A DNA stretch of 64,000 bases from Odiellus spinosus (lineage: Eukaryota > Arthropoda > Arachnida > Opiliones > Phalangiidae). Below are positions 33,692-44,419 of this stretch, in pieces. Position 1 is the stretch's first letter, and each line of letters begins with the position of its first letter. The stretch covers positions 13,213,886 through 13,277,885 of the forward strand of contig OY987236.1 in the NCBI GenBank assembly GCA_963920705.1, given 5' to 3'. A program made the position numbers and the translations under genes. The notes beneath the pieces are model-generated. The model was not told the origin of the DNA. It saw only the letters and a program-made list of their open reading frames with translations, and searched no databases.

Positions 33692-34138
33692 GAATTGAAA
33701 CTACCCAAATATATAAAAAAAATTACCAAAATATTATAGGCTTATAGTCCAAAAAAAATTTAGTAATCCTACTAATCACTAAGGATTTAAGAGAAAATAA
33801 TTTCACGTATATCACTATGAAAAAATCTACTTTAACTAAACAAATACCACTATGGATACGAATAAAAATCATCAATTGACAAACCCTACGATTAAACAAA
33901 TTACACTGGCTAAATTGCCCGTATCCTACCCTTAGAAATACGTAATTAAATTAAGCGAACAATTAATCGTGGGTGGAATTAAAAATTTTTAGTTATTAAT
34001 TTTAAAGCATTTCTATTCTACTCTGCGACTTAGTGAGTGACTTCGGTTTAGCCACAATGAACATTTCTTAACAAAAAGGGGTTATTAAAATTATCTAAAT
34101 AACGTTTCAAAGATTTTATAATCTGCGAGTCATGATAT
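33692..34138 (-). other. Leader (5' UTR) of the LTR element
   Basis: About 450 bp of AT-rich sequence between the primer-binding site and the gag ATG, with no frame of its own. It would contain any packaging signal, but none can be recognised by eye. Confidence 0.6.
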
Positions 34139-34157
34139 TCCCGGACGGAGACCCCCA
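34139..34157 (-). promoter_or_regulatory. Primer-binding site, tRNA-Pro-like
   Basis: Three bases inside the 5' LTR, the minus strand reads TGGGGGTCTCCGTCCGGGA. TGG complements a tRNA CCA end. The reverse complement resembles the 3' end of eukaryotic tRNA-Pro (CCCGGACGAGCCCCCA) but with two extra bases. Position and TGG start support a PBS; the tRNA identity is tentative. Confidence 0.7.
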
Positions 34158-34160
34158 AAA

Positions 34161-35084
34161 TGAGACACTTTCTTGGTATTGATAAGAGAATTAGAAATTT
34201 AATTTAAAGGGAATATAAAATGGTTCGTTTGTCTAGGGGATTTAATAATATATTTAATAATAAGAGAGTGTCGTCATTGGAAATGAAGGGAGATCATGAT
34301 TTGAGAATTAGAATAACAAAAAAATGGTTTATTGATAATATAAATATTACGAGTCCTTAAAAACAATACACTAAATAATTACTTAAGTACTGGCTGTTTT
34401 ACCCCAATTAAAGTTTATCGACTTACAGACGCGTCTGCTCATGGCGTGAGATGCTGACCAAGATTAGGTCCGTGTGGTTGATCCAAATATGGCGTCCGAT
34501 GAGTAGCGATACGAGGATGGCGGGCATCGCGTTCACTTCAGCATAATTATTTAATTCACGTATTGACGTTCACGAATAATTATAAATAGATTAGTCCGAA
34601 CGAGAGACCATTGACTTGGCGCGACCGCGAGTTTATTTTCTCCATCTTTCTTATTCTTTACTTAGTGTGACTCTAATAGAATTCAAACTTTCTAAGTTTT
34701 TACTTATCGCGGAGTATATCACGAGTCACGACTTTTGGAACTGGTGTCCTCATCTTTTTCTGGTTACCGCGTTGCTTGGTGGCCGAAATGTTAATCTCCT
34801 ATATTATATTTCTATCCCGTTCAACCTCGTGGTCTTGGGTTGCGAAACATTGCCAGGTGAATTTCGCGAGAATTCTTGTTTTTCCTTTTTGGTCAAGTTA
34901 TTTTCGCGAGGGGGATTTTAAAACAGCCAGCGGGGTTTCTACCAGCCAGTTCTAACAAAGGTTCTAAGTTTCGGGGTTTGAAAAATAAACCCCAGAATAT
35001 AATTTTATAAAGTACAATTGGACATAAGTGTTAAGTGAGGGCAGAAGTAAATAATTATTAGTAAGTGTTAAATAAAACGTCACA
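34161..35084 (-). repeat. 5' LTR (in element orientation)
   Basis: 924 bp, apparently identical to 27,039-27,962. On the minus strand it would carry the promoter: a CTATTTATAATTAT stretch (plus-strand about 34,575-34,590) is a possible TATA element, though not proven. It is followed on the plus strand by CTTT, the second target-duplication copy. Confidence 0.95.
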
Positions 35085-35100
35085 CTTTCTTGCCATAAAT

Positions 35101-35390
35101 CAAGAAGGATCAGATAAGGAGAGGAAAAGTGGGAACGGCGCGGCTCCTACTGCGTCGGCCTAAACTCCCACTCTGGGAGAACGTGGGACAGACGGGGGTA
35201 GAGATGCTTCGTGGTAAATTGTTGTCACGTGGGTAAAACGAATCCTTTATGAGACGCTAGCTAGCGACCACGTGACAACAGTTTACCTCGAGAATTTCAT
35301 ATCCCCCCTTTCCACCCGAGTGGGAGGTTGGCTCTTCTCTCTCTAACTCAACGCAGCCCCACTTTTCCTCTCCTTATCTGATCCTTCTTG
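35101..35390. mobile_element. Foldback element with perfect 33-bp terminal inverted repeats
   Basis: The arms (35,101-35,133 and 35,358-35,390) start CAAGAAGGATCAGATAAGG and are perfect reverse complements. An inner pair (TTGTTGTCACGTGG/CCACGTGACAACAG) makes much of the unit foldable. It is flanked by CATAAAT on both sides (35,094-35,100 and 35,391-35,397), a perfect 7-bp target duplication. No coding capacity. It lies 16 bp from the LTR element. Confidence 0.88.
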
Positions 35391-35551
35391 CATAAATGGA
35401 CAATAAAGAAGCGAGAGTGTTGAAATAGGCCTAAAACATAATTTTTAGTTAACAAGATTGCAAGACTGATAAAAGCAGATTATAATAAAAAAATAATTAT
35501 AAGAAATCTAAGAGCAATAAGGTTGATTACATTTTTTTAAGAATCTTCCAC

Positions 35552-35970
35552 CAGAGGTATATAATAACCCCCTTCGGGGGGGAAGTATGAAAGGTAGGCA
35601 AAATCGACGAACAACAAGTGCCCGGCGTAAATCGCGGCGGATCGACACACCGCTTTACTCCCAAAAAATAGTTACACCATTTTGAACCTCACTAAATTTT
35701 CCCTACGCACACTTCCGGAACTTGCGAGCTGAAGTCAACCTTCGACTCCATTTTAGCAGACAGCCTGACTCCTGAGACAGGAAGTTCTAAACACAAATCG
35801 AACCGTCTTGTTTATACAAAGACCATTTACTAGAGTAGCGACATTGAGAAGTCCAGCGTGAGCTAGTGGCCTAGATAGTCAGCAGCGGGCTCTTGTTGTT
35901 CGTGATTTTTAGCATTGGTAGTATAGGGGCTTTCATACTTCCCCCCGAAGGGGGTAATTATATACCTCTG
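35552..35970. mobile_element. Foldback element with CAGAGGTATATAAT ends
   Basis: The termini CAGAGGTATATAATAACCCC and GGGGGTAATTATATACCTCTG are near-perfect inverted repeats extending about 40 bp through a CTTCGGGGGGGAAGTATGAAAG-type segment. The flank CTTCCAC occurs on both sides (35,545-35,551 and 35,971-35,977), a perfect 7-bp duplication. 419 bp, non-coding, GC-richer than its surroundings. Confidence 0.85.
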
Positions 35971-36394
35971 CTTCCACGTATTCTGAGCGTGGGTGGGTTT
36001 TACTCAATTCCAAGCTTGGAAGGAACCTATTGTAATAAAGAAAACTTTGGTTTTTAATATAGAAAAAAAAAAAAAAAACTGTTTAGATTATATTCAAATT
36101 TAACCGTCATACTTCAATGCTCTTATTTTCAACTATAGTTACCCAATCAGGAGCAAGAATTATACGTAATTTTTCCAATATCTTTAGCCAAGCGTATTAT
36201 GTTAGACTCTTGAGTTTACTTTTTGGTGGGTTTTATTGCCATGGTTACAATATCGATAAGTTTTGCGAATTTTATTTCAAATTTTTATTTTATTTTTATT
36301 ATTTTTGAAATCTATCATTTATACAGTAAAATAACGGAAATTATAGCTCTGCTTAATTTTCATAAATATACACAAACCAATTTAAAAATAATTA

Positions 36395-36850
36395 ACCCTT
36401 TAAAGGGAGAATTTAATCTAATAACAATTGTTTTTTATCGATTCCTTATCGTTTAAATAGGTCTAATCCACCAATAAAAAGTTAACAAAACAAATATTAA
36501 ACTAGAAATAAATTTTAAACTTATCCAGAAAATAGGCTTAGCGGGATTCATTTAGATCCTGAATTGCCTCCGTGTAAGGTCTATCGACCAATGAGCAAAG
36601 GCTAGTAGTTCACGCGAGATCTCCACGAGACTTACAATCGCGTTCGATTGGTCGCTAGACCTTACACGCGAGTAAATTCAGGATCTCCATGAATCCCGCT
36701 AAGCCTATTTTCCGGGTAAGTTTTAAATTTATTTCTAGTTTAATATTTGTTCGTAAATTTTTTCAGTAGTGGATTAGGCCTATTTAAACAATGAGAAATC
36801 CATAAAAAATCAATTGTTGTTAGGTTGCATTCTCCCTTTAAGGGTTTGAG
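36395..36850. mobile_element. Full-length palindromic PalA element
   Basis: It runs from CCCTTTAAAGGGAGAATTT to GGTTGCATTCTCCCTTTAAGGG. It shares ATCGATTCCTTATCG, AACTAGAAATAAATTTTAAA and GCGGGATTCATTTAGATCC with the other copies and has inverted GACCAATGAGC/GATTGGTCGCTAG segments at its centre. This is the most complete copy of the family in the window. Confidence 0.72.
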
Positions 36851-37855
36851 AACAACTTTGTGTTAGATTTCTAAAAGTTTATCATGTATATAAAATAACA
36901 TATCTTATTAATTTTATTATATTTGTGGGAACAAAAACAACTGTGATTCGTATATTGTATTATACTCTTAAAAGAGTTTGCCACGCCTACCTTTGTATCT
37001 ATGAGGTTAAACATTGTGTATCAATCCGCCTCAGCGTTTTACGTTTGCCAACTTTTCTTGAACAATGAAACCCTCGTGTTTTCTGGCGGCACTTAAAGGC
37101 GCCTTTTTTCCTTCTTAATATACGACATTAATTGAAACACAATTTGTCTCTGCTACAGAAAACACACTTATCCACTAAGATCGTACAATATTTCGTTTCA
37201 AAAGGAATTGGCGAAATAGAAGAAAACTTCAGTGGATTGTTATACATTGTTAAATTTCATAGGAAATAATGCAGACGTTGCAAAATCCGCTTGATATTGA
37301 ACATCAGTTTCAAGCAACTTGAGTTTCATTTATTATTGGGAGGCTTTGCAAATTTCAAATCTGTGAGGATTATTCATTTCAAAGTCGTAAATAAGTACCC
37401 CAATTATTGAGTTTTTTGAAGCTAAGAAAGCTGCTCCTACTAGGTTTTTAAATGTTTGTTAAAATTGTGGAGATTTATTATTTTAAATGTGTAAAATGCG
37501 CGTTTTTAATTAGATTTAATGAATTTAAAAGTTAAAATAATTGCTTCATACAATTGTATTCTAAATTCTAAGTTTCACCTCTTTTCAGAGAGATGGCGCT
37601 ATCGTCCGACAATTTTCTAGCAGAAGCCACTAATAGTTCAATATCCCAACGAGATTTCTGTTGAACGTGTATGCCGGGTTGTGGTGAGTTTATTTTATGA
37701 TAATATTTACATATTAAACTTAAGTAACAGCTCTGATTACTAAAAATAATAATGAACTAAGATTATTTTTATCATAGGACTAGAAATTGCGTCATTACCC
37801 CTAAATTTTACAAGTCACGGTAGGCGAAACTATTGGAATAAGAACGGTGGCGCTA
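36851..37855. other. AT-rich non-coding stretch upstream of a GC-rich patch
   Basis: No gene recognised. Only short frames occur; nothing resembles a repeat seen elsewhere in the window. Confidence 0.4.
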
Positions 37856-38400
37856 GTGACCAAGGCCTAAACATATTCTCTCCTTTCTACAACCTACAAG
37901 GGGCGATTCTACGAGAGCGAACGAGTAAAGCGAGCGAAAGAACTGCCGGAAGATGCGTCGTTCGAGGCGCGAAAATAGCCGTCGGAAGAGAGAGTTTTAG
38001 AATCGTTAGAATCCTCCGTAGAAGTTTCCGCGTAAAGGTTTTTTACGCGCGCTTTATAGACCGGTGTTATTTTTCGTACAACGCCCGTACCGTGTTCGCG
38101 TAAAAACTCTCCGATGATGGTGGATAACGTCGCTTCTCGCGAAAGAAGCTAGAAGAAAAGTCTTTTTAAATATTTAGCCGAAAGTGGGAGTGAACCCGGT
38201 ATAGCGTTTCTCGTCGGAAGACGAGGCTTAACTGAGTAGAGACGTTTTCCGGGTTCGTCGGCGTTTCTCGCGCGCGGGATATTTTGTGTTAAGTGGTCGC
38301 GTGTTTTTGTCGTTCCGTCGTCGTGTGTTGCGGTGAAAACAACAACATGGACTTGGAGGACGGAAGATGAGGATTAGGCCTCGCCTCGATTGCCCTAACG
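37856..38400 (+). promoter_or_regulatory. Candidate CpG-rich promoter and 5' UTR
   Basis: CpG and GC content rise sharply here compared with both sides, with many CG dinucleotides from about 37,910. No TATA box is evident. A 7-codon upstream frame (38,347-38,370, MDLEDGR) precedes larger frames. I infer a host promoter/5' UTR from composition and from the exon-like frame that follows. Confidence 0.45.
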
Positions 38401-38404
38401 TAGC

Positions 38405-38710
38405 ATGGCTCGCTGGGCGGCCTTCGTAGTTGCCCGGGCCGGGAATGAAGGTCTAACGGCATCGGCGATCCGAGACGTAGCCAAGACGGCGGCGTTCGAT
38501 ACCAGGCGCTCGGCGTTGCTTCGGCGGGTGAGATTAGCGCGGGAGCCGATGTTGTTGCCTATCCGATATGGAAAATGTAAAGAGCGAATCTCCCAGCACA
38601 CCCCCCGAGAGTTCGCGACCACAATCTTCGCTACGGAACAGTTTGGAAGCAGCTCTGATTACGCCAAAAACCGAAGTAGTTTCCTCCTCAGATTTGGGGT
38701 CAACCAGTGA
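38405..38710 (+). CDS. Alternative or upstream open frame overlapping the candidate exon
   Basis: A 101-codon frame with A at -3 and G at +4 of its ATG, so it would be initiated before the frame at 38,568. The product is Ala/Arg-rich (MARWAAFVVARAGNEG...) with no recognisable domain. It may be a chance frame in GC-rich DNA, a regulatory upstream ORF, or part of an exon removed or joined differently by splicing. I cannot choose between these. Confidence 0.2.
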   Translation: MARWAAFVVARAGNEGLTASAIRDVAKTAAFDTRRSALLRRVRLAREPMLLPIRYGKCKERISQHTPREFATTIFATEQFGSSSDYAKNRSSFLLRFGVNQ

Positions 38711-38787
38711 CCTCAGCGCCGTTTCTACTCCAGAGGACGGTGAAGCTTCCGTTTCCTCACCACCGTCGCCTCCCGTTGGATCTAGGG
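38568..38787 (+). CDS. Candidate first coding exon, Ser/Pro/Thr-rich N-terminus of an unidentified protein
   Basis: The ATG at 38,568 has G at -3 and G at +4, and an in-frame TAG at 38,535 bars upstream extension. The frame encodes about 73 residues, MENVKSESPSTPPESS... to ...SSPPSPPVGSR, rich in Ser, Pro and acidic residues. VKSE near the start fits a SUMO-attachment consensus. It reaches GTGAGT, a consensus splice donor, at 38,788, leaving phase 1. Unspliced, the frame would stop at 38,885. The composition resembles disordered N-termini of transcription regulators, but I recognise no family. No downstream exon was found in this window. An overlapping 101-codon frame from a well-placed ATG at 38,405 competes with this reading. 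Confidence 0.4.
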
Positions 38788-38887
38788 GTGAGTCCCGTAA
38801 CTTTTCCTTATCTATCAAACTTTCTCTTTCACAAAATGACCCCCTTTTTGTAGCCCACTTCCTCCTAGCCCTGATCCCGTTCTGACA

Positions 38888-39698
38888 CACTCCTGACCTA
38901 CAATTTTCAATATTTTGGTGCGGGTGTTTTCATGTTTTATTACCTGTTTGACGCGCTGGGGCTAAATATTTGGCACGTTTATAGTTTAAATGTTTGGGCT
39001 GGGTGCATACTATAATTTAATTACGCGAGTGTCTTACAATTAACGTACGTCGAATTAGTAAATTATTTGTTTAACCTAATGCGTCAGTTAAGACAGATCT
39101 TTTGAACTAGTTTAATTTGACCCTTACTTTTTGGATCAAACTTCGTATTTCGTAATTTATAAATTGAACTTAAATCTTTTTAAGGGTGTTCCATCATACT
39201 AATGGGATTGAGCAAATATAAGTATACTCGCTTTATTTTCGTTATTGGCCCTATGGGGCCGTTATGGCCTACTGCATGCATTCGCGATAGGGCCGTTATG
39301 GCCTACTGCATGCATTCGCGTATTAATTTAGCTAATGTAAGCTCGGTATAGGTTTCGTAGTGTCGTAATAGACGACCATTATAGAAAAACTATTTCATTT
39401 TTTGGCCTACTGCCTTTGTACATGAAAAAAACTAAAGAGTCTAAAGTATCCGGAAGTTTGGCACTTCGTTTCTTTCTTGAAACGACTTTTGGCCATATGC
39501 TTTTTAGACGTTTTTTGGGGGGTGGGGAATAATGGCTTCAAAGTAAAAATAGACATAAATATAGACATTTCCCCAGTAAATTTGGTTAAAAAATTTGGTG
39601 AGTTTGTTTGTTTTAATGGATGGGCATCCGATCCAAGTAACTAGGATTCATCTGCATTTCTTTGAATTTAAAAAGACCGAAGAAGGGGCCCATTCAAT
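38888..39698. other. Non-coding stretch with a 32-bp direct duplication
   Basis: GGCCGTTATGGCCTACTGCA and the following TGCATTCGCG occur twice in tandem at 39,256-39,320. No gene recognised otherwise. If the exon at 38,568 is real, this would be intron. Confidence 0.5.
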
Positions 39699-40475
39699 CG
39701 AATCCCAAACTACATTTTCATAAGATCGAATCTAACAAATAACAGATGAGGGTTCATTTGATCGAACCCAAAATAACCGATGTAGAGGGCACATTTGACC
39801 GAATCCTTAATGACCCATTTAGGGGATTCATTTGATCTAATCCTAAATGACCAATTTAGGGGTCCATTTGATTTAATCCTAAATGACCAATTTAGGGGGT
39901 CCATTTGATTTAATCCTAAATGACCAATTTAGGGGGTCCATTTGATTTAATCCTAAATGAACAATATAGGGGGTCCATTTGATCTAGTCCTAAATCACCA
40001 ATGTAGAGGGTCCATTTTATCTAATCCTAAATGACCAATTTAGGGGTCCATTTGATCTAATCCTAAATGACCAATTTAGGGGGTCCATTTGATCTAATCC
40101 TAAATCACCAATGTAGAGGGTCCATTTGATCTAATCCTAAATCACCAATTTAGGGGGTCCATTTGATCTAAACCTAAATCACCAATGTAGAGGGTACATT
40201 TGATCCAATTCTAAATGACCAATTTAAGGGGTCCATTTGACCTAATCCTAAATGACCAATTTAGGGGGTCCATTTGATCTAATCCTAAATGAACAATAGG
40301 GGGTCCATTTGATCTAGTACTAATTCACCAATGTAAAGGGTCCATTTGATCTAATCCTAAATGACCGATGTAGAGGGTCAATTTGTTTGAATCCCAAATA
40401 AAGGATGTAGAGGTCGAATACCAAATAACCGATGTTAGGGCCGCGTTCGTTTGATCGAATCCCAAATGACCTATA
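39699..40475 (+). repeat. Minisatellite, about 37-bp unit
   Basis: About 20 tandem units of a sequence like GGGGGTCCATTTGATCTAAT plus CCTAAATGACCAATTTA. The most regular copies lie near 39,840-40,320 and both edges are diverged. TCCATTTGAT recurs at 39,863, 39,900 and 39,937, giving the period. The 64-codon minus frame across the left edge is repeat-derived. Confidence 0.85.
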
Positions 40476-40628
40476 ATTATTTTTCATCCACCTTTGAAGA
40501 CAATTATCTGAATTTAATTAATTCTTAGTTAATAAAACAACACGTAACGTTTTCCAATTACTTAACCAATTAACAAAAAGTTACTAAACGGAAATGTTCC
40601 CAAAACCCATGTATAATATTTTTTTAAA

Positions 40629-40630
<2 letters not shown>

Positions 40631-40666
<36 letters not shown>
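40631..40666 (+). repeat. Poly-T homopolymer run
   Basis: 36 consecutive T bases, a simple-sequence tract that could also be prone to sequencing-length error. Confidence 0.9.
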
Positions 40667-41155
40667 CGTGTTAATATTTTGGGTAAAATATAACTATAAT
40701 CTTTAATACTCGTTATTATCTGATAAACGCGTCTCGTAGTGGTTCGCGGTACTCAACTTCTGATAAAACGTAACAACTCAAGCTTCTTAGATACGCCACT
40801 AAAATCAAATTTCCAAACATAGGCATAAACTCCGATATGGAGGATATAATTCCGTTATCAATAATTACTATCTTGAAAAGAAATGAGAGCTAGGTCTACC
40901 GACTTTGTTTTTCACAACAACTCTCTATGATGGAGTATATATGAAAATGTAAATAGTTTGTTTGATTCAATGATTTTTTTAAGGTATTTTTAATTTTTTA
41001 TCCATCCATTCGCTTCCAATATTACGCTGTTTGCTAACTTTGCTAACATGCTCTCTCACCGACGGCCATTTTCCCCTCACTGTATCCGCTTCCAGACCAG
41101 TGATTGAGATGTAAAACTTAATTGAAAAGGATAAACCTAATTAACAATACAGCTA

Positions 41156-42200
41156 CGATGGTTTTAGGCAAAATACTGTTAAGATGGTGTAAGATGAAAA
41201 TACTGCTAAGATAGTATAAGGGAAAATACTGCTAAGATGCTATAAGGGAAAACACTGCTAAGATAGTATAATGGAAATACTGCTAAGATGGTATAAGGAA
41301 AAACATTGCTAAAGTTATCAGGGAAATGCTGCTGAAATTATTAGGGAAATGCTGCTGAAATTATTAGGGAAATGCTGCTGAAATTATTAGGGAAATGCTG
41401 CTGAGATTATTAGGGAAATGCTGCTGAGATTATTAGGGAAATGCTGCTGACATTATTAGGGAAATGCTGCTGACATTATTAGGGAAATGCTGCTGACATT
41501 ATTAGGGAAATGCTGCTGACATTATTAGGGAAATGCTGCTGACATTATTAGGGAAATGCTGCTGACATTATTAGGGAAATGCTGCTGACATTATTAGGGA
41601 AATGCTGCTGACATTATTAGGGAAATGCTGCTGACATTATTAGGGAAATGCTGCTGACATTATTAGGGAAATGCTGCTGACATTATTAGAGAAATGCTGC
41701 TGACATTATTAGAGAAATGCTGCTGACATTATTAGAGAAATGCTGCTGACATTATTAGAGAAATGCTGCTGACATTATTAGAGAAATGCTGCTGACATTA
41801 TTAGAGAAATGCTGCTGACATTATTAGAGAAATGCTGCTGACATTATTAGAGAAATGCTGCTGACATTATTAGAGAAATGCTGCTGACATTATTAGAGAA
41901 ATGCTGCTGACATTATTAGAGAAATGCTGCTGACATTATTAGAGAAATGCTGCTGACATTATTAGAGAAATGCTGCTGACATTATTAGAGAAATGCTGCT
42001 GACATTATTAGAGAAATGCTGCTGACATTATTAGAGAAATGCTGCTGACATTATTAGAGAAATGCTGCTGACATTATTAGAGAAATGCTGCAGAAATTAT
42101 TAGGGAAATGCTGCAGAAATTATTAGGGAAATTCTGCAGAAATTATTAGGGAAATTCTGCAGAAATTATTATGGAAATACTACTGAAATTGTTAGGAAAA
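41156..42200 (+). repeat. Large 23-bp minisatellite (GAAATGCTGCTGACATTATTAGR)
   Basis: Roughly 40 head-to-tail units with a 23-bp period. The left edge holds diverged units (AAGATGGTATAAGGGAAAATAC-like). The core changes in blocks from GAAATTATTAGGG to GACATTATTAGGG to GACATTATTAGAG, then back to CAGAAATTATTAGGG. The core units are almost identical within each block. Confidence 0.93.
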
Positions 42201-42870
42201 TAAATCCAAAAATTGGGATCGATATATTTTAAGAAAATACTTGTTACTGAAGGGGTCATTGAAGATTCTGAATTAGGGGAAAACACTATAGCACCATAAT
42301 GTAAGCAGGAAAACCAAAATTTTTAAGGACCTTTAAATTCACTATTAAATCGCAACAGTTGATAATACATTATCATAATATAAAACCGTTATTATCCACG
42401 AGATGTGTCCTTTATAGGTATAGGAGATCCTAGTTTTTATACGCGCTGAATTCTCAAAGTGTTATTCACCAAGGACCGTAGCCAGAAAATTCTCCAAATT
42501 CTTTTTTGAGCGGCCTTTCTTCTTCTTTCTTGCCATCTTTTCCTCTCGGGCAGATTCCTTCCCGTCAAATCCACGCCGCACGAAAAATATTAACGCGCGC
42601 GTATAGGCCCACTCCTAAATTTAATAAAATTGATTTTTAGGGAATTGCTTTACCATAGGTTTATATAGTGGCAGCTTGCCAGGTGAATTCTTTATTTTTT
42701 ACGGCGTCATAAGTGAAAATTTCATATTTTTGAAGGAATTGGTAAATATATATAAAAAGCGTTTTCTGGCTCGATCAACTTGTTGAGTTTAACTTAATCG
42801 TCACTGTGGTAAAAGGCGAGTGACGTAGGCAGTGATGTCGAAAAAATGATTGGAGCGAGCCTTTTGCTTT
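42201..42870. other. Non-coding stretch, no gene recognised
   Basis: No open frame of note and no repeat family seen elsewhere in the window. Confidence 0.4.
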
Positions 42871-42872
42871 TA

Positions 42873-43213
42873 AGCCGCGTTCATACTTCTCCTTGGAATC
42901 GATTTAAACCGTTGATAACGTTTCGCTATAGTCGTGTGAAAGGGAAACCTTTTTTTCTCGAATCGATTTGATTCGAATTCTCGAAACTGCTTCATACCGA
43001 TTCATAAGACATTTTTCCTGGTCCCTTTAGGCAGTTAGATATTGAAGAAAATTTAGAAACGAAGTAATTTATAGCAAACCACGAAATATACAAAAACCAA
43101 AGTTATCTGTCCTCTTATAGTTAAGCTACAGTCACACTAGCATTTCTTAATTGATTTGCAACGGTAAAATCAAACCGATATTCAAATCGCCATGAATCGT
43201 TTTTAGCCTCATG
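42873..43213. repeat. AATCGATTT-family copies; the right one is split by the 3.6-kb element
   Basis: A reversed partial copy (42,873-43,010) and the left part of a forward copy (43,124-43,213, from CAGTCACACTAGCATTTCTT to TTTTTAGCCTCATG). The rest of the forward copy, from TGTGTTCACGTATTATC, resumes at 46,817 and continues to about 46,915. Confidence 0.7.
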
Positions 43214-43439
43214 CACTGTAAAAAATGAAGGTATTTTTGGGGTCGTTTTAAACGCCTTAAAAGGTACTTTTAATGGAAAAACACCTTAAGGTATTTATTA
43301 GTACTACCGATGGCGCTTAAACACACCCTAAGAATTTTTAAGGGTTCTTTTCAATACCATTAGGGTATTTTCGACTTCCGAAGGGTATTTAATGAGTAAA
43401 GAAGGTCTTTTTTAAAACCCCAAAAGGTATTATCGAACC

Positions 43440-44347
43440 AAGCTCGTGAAATTTTTTTCCTAAGCCTACTTTTGTCAAATTAGGCTTAACAATCGGAAAC
43501 CCCGCGAAATGAAAACTACGCTGGAAATTTTATTCCAAAATCATTGTAAGTCTTATTATACATATTGTTGATATTAATGTTTTATTGGGATCTTAATTGG
43601 AGAAAAGTAAAATATCTAATGTCATTAATAGAAGGTAAACTAAAACAAGCGCCCCAAGGTTTAAATTGTATTTTTGTGGATTCAAATGTTAACGCTCGGG
43701 AGACTAGAACCCAGCGAAATATCTCTAGCAACCTTGACGAGAGAATAACGCTTGGTGCCGCGTCACTTTTTGGCGGAGGTGATATCTATCTCTGAGTGTG
43801 TAACAAACGAGTGGAAGCTTGTACCTAGCGCACAATAAGCGGTAAGCGCGTTAGAACGGGAAAACGGGCAGTCTCTTTCACCTCCTTCGTTTAAGTATTC
43901 TCTCTGTTTTCTTCGTAGTAGAGACGCGACCGAGCCATCAATTTAGGCGCAAGCTTAACTTGTATTTAACTCTTTGAAATCGAAGGTTGCTGAAACGCAG
44001 ATTGAAAGGTAGGCATATCTATTAATTTATATATGTTATAAATCTTCATGATTTTCCAAATTTCAAGTTTCGAACATATGCAATAATTCCTTCACGAGTA
44101 TGTTAGCTGCTTAGCATAATCCTATCAAGCTTAAGCCTTTGCTAGTTATTTCAACTTGAAGAAGGAGTGAAGGACTCTTATTTTTTCAGGAACAAACTGA
44201 ATGTGATTCTGATATAACAGAAAAGGGAAAGTTTATTCTGCCGATCACTGTCCTAAAAGATAGAATAACATGGTATGGAGAAGGTTTTTAACAACCATTA
44301 GGTACGGTTTAAACATGATTTAAGTGGATAAACAGGAATCCTGATAT
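43440..44347. other. Interior of the CACTA-like element, no gene recognised
   Basis: A 76-codon plus frame (43,565-43,795) has no transposase motif. The sequence is unlike other repeats in this window. Confidence 0.4.
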
Positions 44348-44359
44348 GACAACATAAGA

Positions 44360-44419
44360 CACACCTCAGGGTCGTTCAGTAACTGTCCCACACTCTAACC
44401 AACTGAGCTACCAAGGCCT
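44360..44419 (-). pseudogene. tRNA-like 5' half (A box only)
   Basis: On the minus strand GGCCTTGGTAGCTCAGTTGG is followed by TTAGAGTG. It contains a perfect polymerase III A box (TAGCTCAGTTGG) in the position of a tRNA D-arm. No B box (GGTTCGAATCC-like) or T-arm follows, so this is a fragment, perhaps a SINE head, and not a functional tRNA. Confidence 0.4.

Larger units (their letters stand above)
27039..35084 (-). mobile_element. Complete Ty3/Gypsy-type LTR retrotransposon
   Basis: An 8,046-bp element on the minus strand. It has 924-bp LTRs at both ends, TG...CA termini, a CTTT target duplication (27,035-27,038 and 35,085-35,088), a primer-binding site next to the 5' LTR, gag then pol in the -1 frame, and a polypurine tract next to the 3' LTR. 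The pol order protease, RT, RNase H, integrase is the Ty3/Gypsy (Metaviridae) order. No chromodomain or envelope gene is visible. Both frames are intact and the LTRs show no difference that I could find, so insertion looks recent. Confidence 0.95.

Noticed and set aside
41156..42200. CRISPR-like regular array
   Set aside because: Units are head-to-tail with no unique spacers, so this is a minisatellite; the same applies to the 21-bp, 23-bp, 31-bp and 37-bp arrays elsewhere.
44360..44419. Functional tRNA gene
   Set aside because: The A box is good, but no B box, T-arm or matching acceptor 3' strand follows.
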